A stretch of DNA of 9,092 bases from Clostridia bacterium (GTDB taxonomy: Bacteria > Bacillota > Clostridia > Oscillospirales > Ruminococcaceae): contig BNZF01000053.1 in the NCBI GenBank assembly GCA_026000865.1, forward strand, positions 1-9,092, in the 5' to 3' direction. Positions 5,681 through 9,092 of the stretch are shown one piece after another (positions within the stretch are counted from its first letter, which is position 1; each line of letters starts with the position of its first letter). The position numbers and the translations under genes were made by a program. The notes beneath the pieces are model-generated. The model did not search any database, was not told the origin of the DNA, and saw only the letters and a program-made list of their open reading frames with translations.

Positions 5681-5713
5681 AAATCAACACTTCACCTCGG
5701 TGGGGGGTGATTT
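5681..5713 (+). terminator. 3' hairpin of dinJ-yafQ, paralogue of the mazF terminator
   Basis: AAATCA (5681-5686) pairs with TGATTT (5708-5713), and an inner CTTCAC/GTGGGG stem closes a CTCG loop. The core is nearly identical to the mazF terminator, but the outer arms differ on both sides so that pairing is kept. No T-run follows (CCAAAAAACACC), so termination here may depend on the next hairpin at 5743-5768. Confidence 0.6.
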
Positions 5714-5742
5714 CCAAAAAACACCTTGTCTCTCAAAAGAAA

Positions 5743-5771
5743 AAAAGCCCTCATTATGATGGGCTTTTATT
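5743..5771. terminator. Bidirectional intrinsic terminator between convergent operons
   Basis: AAAAGCCC (5743-5750) pairs with GGGCTTTT (5761-5768). On the plus strand the stem is followed by TTTTATTATT, ending the toxin-antitoxin operon. On the minus strand it is followed by TTTTTTTCTTTT, ending transcription from the AI-2E permease gene. Confidence 0.85.
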
Positions 5772-5892
5772 ATTAAGATAGCTATCCGCGTCCACAATCT
5801 ATCAAATAAGTTAAACTACCCCGTGTAACTGTCCACCGCAACACAATAACTTTCAACTTTACACTTTTAACTATTAAACTTTCCGACTCGTC

Positions 5893-5980
5893 CGCGTGAA
5901 GTGAACTAACAGTTTAGTCAAACTATGCCACGAAATACATGCAGGCGTTGCCTGCCGAAAAACAGGCAGGCGTTGCCTGT
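5893..5980. repeat. Composite repeat, left copy flanking the AI-2E permease gene
   Basis: It starts with CGCGTGAAGTGAACTA (5893-5908), exactly repeated in inverted orientation at 7614-7629. Next come AGTTTAGTCAAACTA and CGAAATACAT, then two AAC-family hairpins read as GCAGGC-GTT-GCCTGC (5941-5955) and GCAGGC-GTT-GCCTGT (5966-5980), joined by CGAAAAACAG. On the other strand this reads hairpin, CTGTTTTTCG, hairpin. Confidence 0.75.
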
Positions 5981-6185
5981 TGCGTGAGTTAAAATAGCAT
6001 AAATAGCATCCAGTTTAAATAATTGCCCGCGTGAGTTAAAGGTGAAAATCAGTTAAACTAAGACGCGAAATACATGCAGGCGTTGCCTGTTGCGTGAGTT
6101 AAAATAGCATAAATAGCATCCAGTTTAAATAATTGCCCGCGTGAGTTAAAGGTGAAAATCAGTTAAACTAAGACGCGAAATACAT
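5966..6185. repeat. Perfect 110-bp tandem duplication
   Basis: Positions 5966-6075 and 6076-6185 are identical over 110 bp, and a third partial copy (GCAGGCGTTGCCTG) begins at 6186. Each unit contains one AAC-family hairpin and two copies of GCGTGAGTTAAA (5982, 6029, 6092, 6139). Complete identity points to recent amplification or active homogenisation. Confidence 0.92.
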
Positions 6186-6200
6186 GCAGGCGTTGCCTGC
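6186..6200. repeat. AAC-loop hairpin abutting the permease stop codon
   Basis: Read on the minus strand this is GCAGGC-AAC-GCCTGC, directly after the TAA (6203-6201) with no base between. It is followed on that strand by ATGTATTTCGCG, the family's T-rich tail. Confidence 0.8.
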
Positions 6201-7481
6201 TTAACTCTCCGACTCTTCTTTGTTAATAAAATCTTTAACGCTTGAATAAATAATTGACATTAAAGGAATACCTATTAGCATACCCAAAACTCCGAAAAAA
6301 CCTCCGCCAACCAAAACTGCGAACAGCACCCAGAGTGCGGGCAAACCAACAGAACCGCCGACAACTCTCGGATAAATAACATTGCTTTCAAATTGTTGTA
6401 AAACAACCACAAATAACAAAAACCAAAAAGCGTGAGCGGGATTAACTAGCAGAATTAACAAAAACGACGGGATTATACCGATAAAAGGTCCAACAATCGG
6501 AATAAGATTTGTTAATCCAATTATAACGCTTATCATGACAGCATATTCCAAATGTCCGATAGTCATGCCAATAAAGCATAACATCGCAAGAATATATGCT
6601 TCGAGCAATTGTCCGTTGAAAAAATTGGAAAAAGTTTCAACACTAAGAGCAGTATATTTGTGTATGCGTCTATATGCTTTTGGTGTAAATAGTTTTTTTG
6701 CAAGTTTTTGAGAATTTACTTTCAAATCATGCTTTGAACCGAGAATATAAATCGAAAAAATTATTCCGATAATAATATCAATAATAGTTCTCAAAAAATT
6801 AGAAGTAAATGCACCAACTTTTGGTATAAAAGACGGTATTTTTGCACCTAGTTTTTCAAGTTGAATTTTTGCTTGTTCAAGGATATTTTCTGTTTTAAGT
6901 CCCTCAATTTCGAGAGCATTTAATTTTGCGAGGTTATTCATAATAAAAGTTTCAATGTTGCTATAATATCCGTCAAAATTTTTAGAAAAAACCTGTACAC
7001 TTTCGATTAATTGTGGTACAACAAAATTGATAATAACAGCGATAACTGCAAATACCAACAAATAGCAAATTATTATTGAGCTAACATACGCCAATTTTAT
7101 ATTTTTCTTTGGCTCTTTTTTGCGTTTTTTTGATATATATTCGTTCAGTTGTTTATCATAGAGTTTGTTAAAAGGTTTTTGACAAAGATGGTATAATTTA
7201 TTTACAGGTCCGTTGAGGATTAAAGCAATTACACCGCCGATTAAAATGGGGCGGATTATTCTGATAATTTTTTTTATAAATACCCATATTATTGGAAAAT
7301 AAAGAATAGCGACGATAAATAAAATCAGCATCATACCACAAAAAAGAATAGTTTTTGTCAGGTTTGTTTTGCGATATGCGTGTTTGTCGTTACCGTTATC
7401 TATCAGCTCAATTTGGCGGTTATTTTCACCCCGCAAATTATTTTCGCTATTAAAAAGTTCTGTTTGACGATTATTATCCAT
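6201..7481 (-). CDS. AI-2E family membrane permease/exporter
   Basis: A 426-residue polytopic membrane protein of the AI-2E transporter family (TqsA/PerM/YdiK type). Members are linked to export of autoinducer-2 or to ion exchange; the substrate here is not known. A hydrophilic N-terminal tail (1-42) contains a 17-residue duplication (NNRQTEL at 3-9, NNRQIEL at 20-26). Membrane helices lie at about 44-66, 73-90 and 131-155, then a soluble region (156-228), then helices at 230-248, 294-345, 350-364 and 380-412. Family motifs are GLTNLIPIVGPFIGIIPS (322-339) and GLPALWVLFAVLVGGGFFG (379-397). Length is slightly above usual because of the tail. AGAGGA lies 7 nt before the ATG. A four-hairpin array stops 18 bp before the start, and a hairpin touches the stop codon. 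No obvious promoter was found. Confidence 0.9.
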   Translation of the reverse strand: MDNNRQTELFNSENNLRGENNRQIELIDNGNDKHAYRKTNLTKTILFCGMMLILFIVAILYFPIIWVFIKKIIRIIRPILIGGVIALILNGPVNKLYHLCQKPFNKLYDKQLNEYISKKRKKEPKKNIKLAYVSSIIICYLLVFAVIAVIINFVVPQLIESVQVFSKNFDGYYSNIETFIMNNLAKLNALEIEGLKTENILEQAKIQLEKLGAKIPSFIPKVGAFTSNFLRTIIDIIIGIIFSIYILGSKHDLKVNSQKLAKKLFTPKAYRRIHKYTALSVETFSNFFNGQLLEAYILAMLCFIGMTIGHLEYAVMISVIIGLTNLIPIVGPFIGIIPSFLLILLVNPAHAFWFLLFVVVLQQFESNVIYPRVVGGSVGLPALWVLFAVLVGGGFFGVLGMLIGIPLMSIIYSSVKDFINKEESES

Positions 7482-7499
7482 TAAAAATTCCTCTTAATT

Positions 7500-7592
7500 G
7501 CACATAACATGTGCAGGTAACACCTGCCTGTTTTTCGTGGCGGGGAACCCCCGCTGGCGTTTTCGCGGCAGGTAACACCTGCCTGTTTTTCG
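7500..7592 (+). repeat. Tandem AAC-loop hairpin array upstream of the permease gene
   Basis: Four 15-nt perfect hairpins lie in tandem: GCACAT-AAC-ATGTGC (7500-7514), GCAGGT-AAC-ACCTGC (7513-7527), GCGGGG-AAC-CCCCGC (7540-7554) and GCAGGT-AAC-ACCTGC (7568-7582). The first two overlap by 2 nt. GCAGGT copies carry the tail CTGTTTTTCG; the GCGGGG copy carries TGGCGTTTTCG. Arm sequences change on both sides together while the AAC loop stays. Confidence 0.88.
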
Positions 7593-7629
7593 CGACATAG
7601 ATAACTGTATCGCTAGTTCACTTCACGCG
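7568..7629. repeat. Composite repeat, inverted copy right of the AI-2E permease gene
   Basis: On the minus strand this reads CGCGTGAAGTGAACTA (7629-7614), then ACAGTT, CTATG, CGCGAAAAACAG and a GCAGGT hairpin. It parallels 5893-5960 with small gaps, in opposite orientation, so the permease gene is bracketed by inverted copies. Confidence 0.65.
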
Positions 7630-7787
7630 TGCGGTCAATTAAAATGTCTGTATTTCGCTATAATATTTCAATAGTATCTTTTGTTTTACGTCGCGGGCGA
7701 TTATTTCTATTAGATTGCAACATTTTTGGCATGAATAGTTTGCGACCATTGGTTTCATTTTAAACTTATAAAACACGACCATTAACT

Positions 7788-7833
7788 GACGAGTTAGTTA
7801 AACTATCTCGAAAATACAGGCAGGCGTTGCCTG
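7788..7833. repeat. Solo composite repeat with AAC-family hairpin
   Basis: GAGTTAGTTAAACTAT, CTCGAAAATACAG and GCAGGC-GTT-GCCTGC (7819-7833) repeat the same order of parts as 5911-5955 and the 110-bp units: GTTAAACTA, CGAAAtACA, hairpin. Confidence 0.65.
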
Positions 7834-7854
7834 CACCTATTTCCTGTTCACTAT

Positions 7855-7869
7855 TGTCGCTCCGCGACA
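7855..7869. repeat. 15-nt hairpin with TCC loop
   Basis: TGTCGC-TCC-GCGACA is a perfect 6-bp stem with 3-nt loop, the same size as the AAC hairpins. Around it lie short degenerate repeats (TTCACTATT, TTCACTGTT, ACCTATT, ACCTAC at 7847-7900). Confidence 0.55.
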
Positions 7870-7938
7870 CACCGCGTCTATTCACTGTTACCTATTACCT
7901 ACTAAGCACATTGATTGCAAATTATTAAAGCTAAAAAA

Positions 7939-8080
7939 GTCGCAAAGGCTTCTCAAAGGTGCAGTGATATTCAGTCGCAAAGGCAATTATGAGTGGCTCA
8001 AAATAAAAGAGTCGCAAAGGCTTCTCAAAGGTGCAGTGATATTCAGTCGCAAGGGCAAGCGTTGTGGCTCAAAATAAAAA
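7939..8080. repeat. 72-bp tandem repeat reaching into the end of nadC
   Basis: Two copies (7939-8010 and 8011-8080) share their first 42 bases exactly and both end GGCTCAAAATAAAA. Each contains GTCGCAAAGG or GTCGCAAGGG twice. The stop codon of nadC and its last residues (FLF) are written in the second copy. A diverged copy lies at 225-305. Confidence 0.85.
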
Positions 8081-8893
8081 ACTAATATCAAATGCTTTTA
8101 CTGAGTGAGTCAAGGCACCGAGAGAAATAATATCTACACCTGTTTCGGCGATGTCCCGAATATTTTCAAGTGTAACATTTCCCGACGCCTCTAAAAGGGC
8201 TTTTTTGTTTGTAATTTCTACTGCTTTTTTCATATCGTCAACGGTCATATTGTCAAGCATGATAACCTCGACATTGCAGTCAAGAGCTTCCCTAAGTTCA
8301 ATAAGATTTTTGACTTCAACTTCTATTTTAACCATATGTCCGATTTTTTTTCGCAAAGTTTTCACGGCAGGTGTAATTCCGTTATATGCGTTAATGTGAT
8401 TATCTTTTAACATTGCACCGTCCGAGAGATTAAAGCGGTGATTTTTACCTCCGCCAACAGTAACAGCGTATTTTTGCAAAGCACGCAGTCCCGGTAAAGT
8501 CTTGCGAGTATCTGTTATAGCGACAGTATTCCCCTCAACCGCTTTAACGCATTTATTTGTGTATGTCGCGATACCTGACATATGTTGAAGTAAGTTCAAA
8601 GCTGTTCGCTCACCTTTAAGAAGAGAACGAGTTGCACCGTTTATCTCAGCAATTATAACACCGTTATCGATAGTGTCGCCGTCTTTGAAATATTTCTTAA
8701 TTTCTGTAACTCCCAAAATCTCAAAAACTCTCATTGCAATGTCAATACCGCAAATCACACCATTATCTTTCGCGATTAGAAATGCGGTATCATGACTTTT
8801 CTCGTCAATGAGATTATCAGTTGTTACATCAATATAGTTAATGTCTTCTTGCAAAGCCGTCTTAATGATGTTGTCTATATAATTTTGTTGCAT
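8069..8893 (-). CDS. nadC: Nicotinate-nucleotide diphosphorylase (quinolinate phosphoribosyltransferase)
   Basis: A 274-residue cytoplasmic enzyme of de novo NAD synthesis. It converts quinolinate and PRPP to nicotinate mononucleotide, pyrophosphate and CO2. Family motifs are complete: GERTALNLLQHMSGIAT (94-110), TRKTLPGLRALQKYAVTVGG (129-148), GKNHRFNLSDGAMLKDNH (149-166), IEVEV (190-194), LDNM (213-216) and EASGN near residue 240. Active-site residues R96, R130, K131, H152, R153, K163, E193 and D214 are present. The start at 8893 has GGAG 8 nt upstream and matches the usual length. The frame stays open further upstream only because the 27-bp hairpin repeat is a multiple of three. nadA and nadB, often neighbours, are not in the window. 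The stop lies inside a 72-bp repeat. Confidence 0.96.
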   Translation of the reverse strand: MQQNYIDNIIKTALQEDINYIDVTTDNLIDEKSHDTAFLIAKDNGVICGIDIAMRVFEILGVTEIKKYFKDGDTIDNGVIIAEINGATRSLLKGERTALNLLQHMSGIATYTNKCVKAVEGNTVAITDTRKTLPGLRALQKYAVTVGGGKNHRFNLSDGAMLKDNHINAYNGITPAVKTLRKKIGHMVKIEVEVKNLIELREALDCNVEVIMLDNMTVDDMKKAVEITNKKALLEASGNVTLENIRDIAETGVDIISLGALTHSVKAFDISFLF

Positions 8894-8911
8894 TTTTATT
8901 ACTCCGATATA

Positions 8912-9092
8912 GCGGGGAACCCCCGCTGGCTTTTTCGTGGCAGGTAACACCTGCCTGTTTTTCGTGGCAGGTAACACCTGCCTGTTTTTCGCGGCAGGTA
9001 ACACCTGCCTGTTTTTCGCGGCAGGTAACACCTGCCTGTTTTTCGCGGCAGGTAACACCTGCCTGTTTTTCGCGGCAGGTAACACCTGCCTG
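8912..9092 (+). repeat. Tandem AAC-loop hairpin array upstream of nadC
   Basis: One GCGGGG-AAC-CCCCGC hairpin (8912-8926, tail TGGCTTTTTCG) is followed by six GCAGGT-AAC-ACCTGC hairpins at 8940, 8967, 8994, 9021, 9048 and 9075, at an exact 27-bp period with tail CTGTTTTTCG(T/C)G. The array runs off the window edge. It ends 18 bp before the nadC start codon. Read on the minus strand it would encode a meaningless LPAAKNRQV repeat. Confidence 0.92.

Larger units (their letters stand above)
5676..6200. other. Convergent intergenic region between yafQ and the AI-2E permease gene
   Basis: This 525-bp stretch has no gene. It holds the yafQ 3' hairpin, a bidirectional terminator, a short stretch resembling the permease 3' end (5874-5893), several AAC-loop hairpins and two perfect copies of a 110-bp repeat. 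Confidence 0.75.
7482..8068. other. Repeat-rich intergenic region between AI-2E permease and nadC
   Basis: This 587-bp stretch has no gene. It holds a hairpin array (7500-7592), the inverted copy of the composite repeat (7568-7629), a single composite repeat with hairpin (about 7788-7833), a TCC-loop hairpin (7855-7869) and most of a 72-bp tandem repeat (7939-8080). The 7630-7780 part shows nothing I recognise. Confidence 0.75.

Noticed and set aside
5939..6200. Replication origin with iterons (GCGTGAGTTAAA repeats)
   Set aside because: No rep or dnaA gene, no DnaA boxes noticed, and the repeats are explained by one perfect tandem duplication.
8912..9092. CRISPR array
   Set aside because: The period is 27 bp with a palindrome plus a conserved 12-nt tail. 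There are no unique spacers between repeats and no cas genes.

Overview
This window looks like chromosomal sequence from a low-GC Bacillota, most likely a clostridial lineage. The base composition is strongly AT-rich. Ribosome-binding sites are GGAG/GAGGTGA type, and promoters are of the TTGACT/TATAAT sigma-A type. The gene families (TVP38/VTT, REC-HD-GYP, MazEF, DinJ-YafQ, AI-2E exporter, NadC) fit such a genome. Genus cannot be told from the sequence alone. No rRNA, tRNA, CRISPR array or transposase gene is visible.

Layout. On the minus strand at the left are a VTT-domain membrane protein (308-985) and a response regulator with an HD-GYP c-di-GMP phosphodiesterase output (1282-2409). Between them lie the decayed 3' end of a second HD-GYP gene and a 141-bp inverted-repeat element that interrupts it. 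A 523-bp intergenic region follows, holding a 185-bp element with 25-bp terminal inverted repeats and a GC-rich core. Then, on the plus strand, come a membrane-anchored protein with 52 pentapeptide repeats (2951-4315) and two tandem type II toxin-antitoxin operons, mazE-mazF (4462-5018) and dinJ-yafQ (5144-5675). The two operons share an almost identical 48-bp promoter/RBS block and a similar 3' hairpin. A bidirectional terminator separates them from the minus-strand AI-2E family permease (6201-7481). NAD biosynthesis gene nadC (8069-8893, minus) closes the window.

The most striking structure is not a gene. A dispersed family of 15-nt perfect hairpins, with 6-bp arms and a 3-nt AAC loop, occurs singly or in tandem at gene borders. 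It is usually followed by CTG plus a T-rich stretch and CG. Arm sequences differ between copies while pairing and loop are kept. Tandem arrays end exactly 18 bp before the start codons of both the AI-2E permease and nadC. Another copy abuts the stop codon of the permease, inside a perfect 110-bp tandem duplication. A different, 72-bp repeat supplies the stop codon of nadC.

Functionally the genes do not form one pathway. They are a mix of signalling (HD-GYP), envelope proteins (VTT, AI-2E, pentapeptide), cofactor synthesis (NadC) and stress/addiction modules, set among many small repeats. This reads as an accessory, repeat-rich stretch shaped by duplication and small mobile elements.
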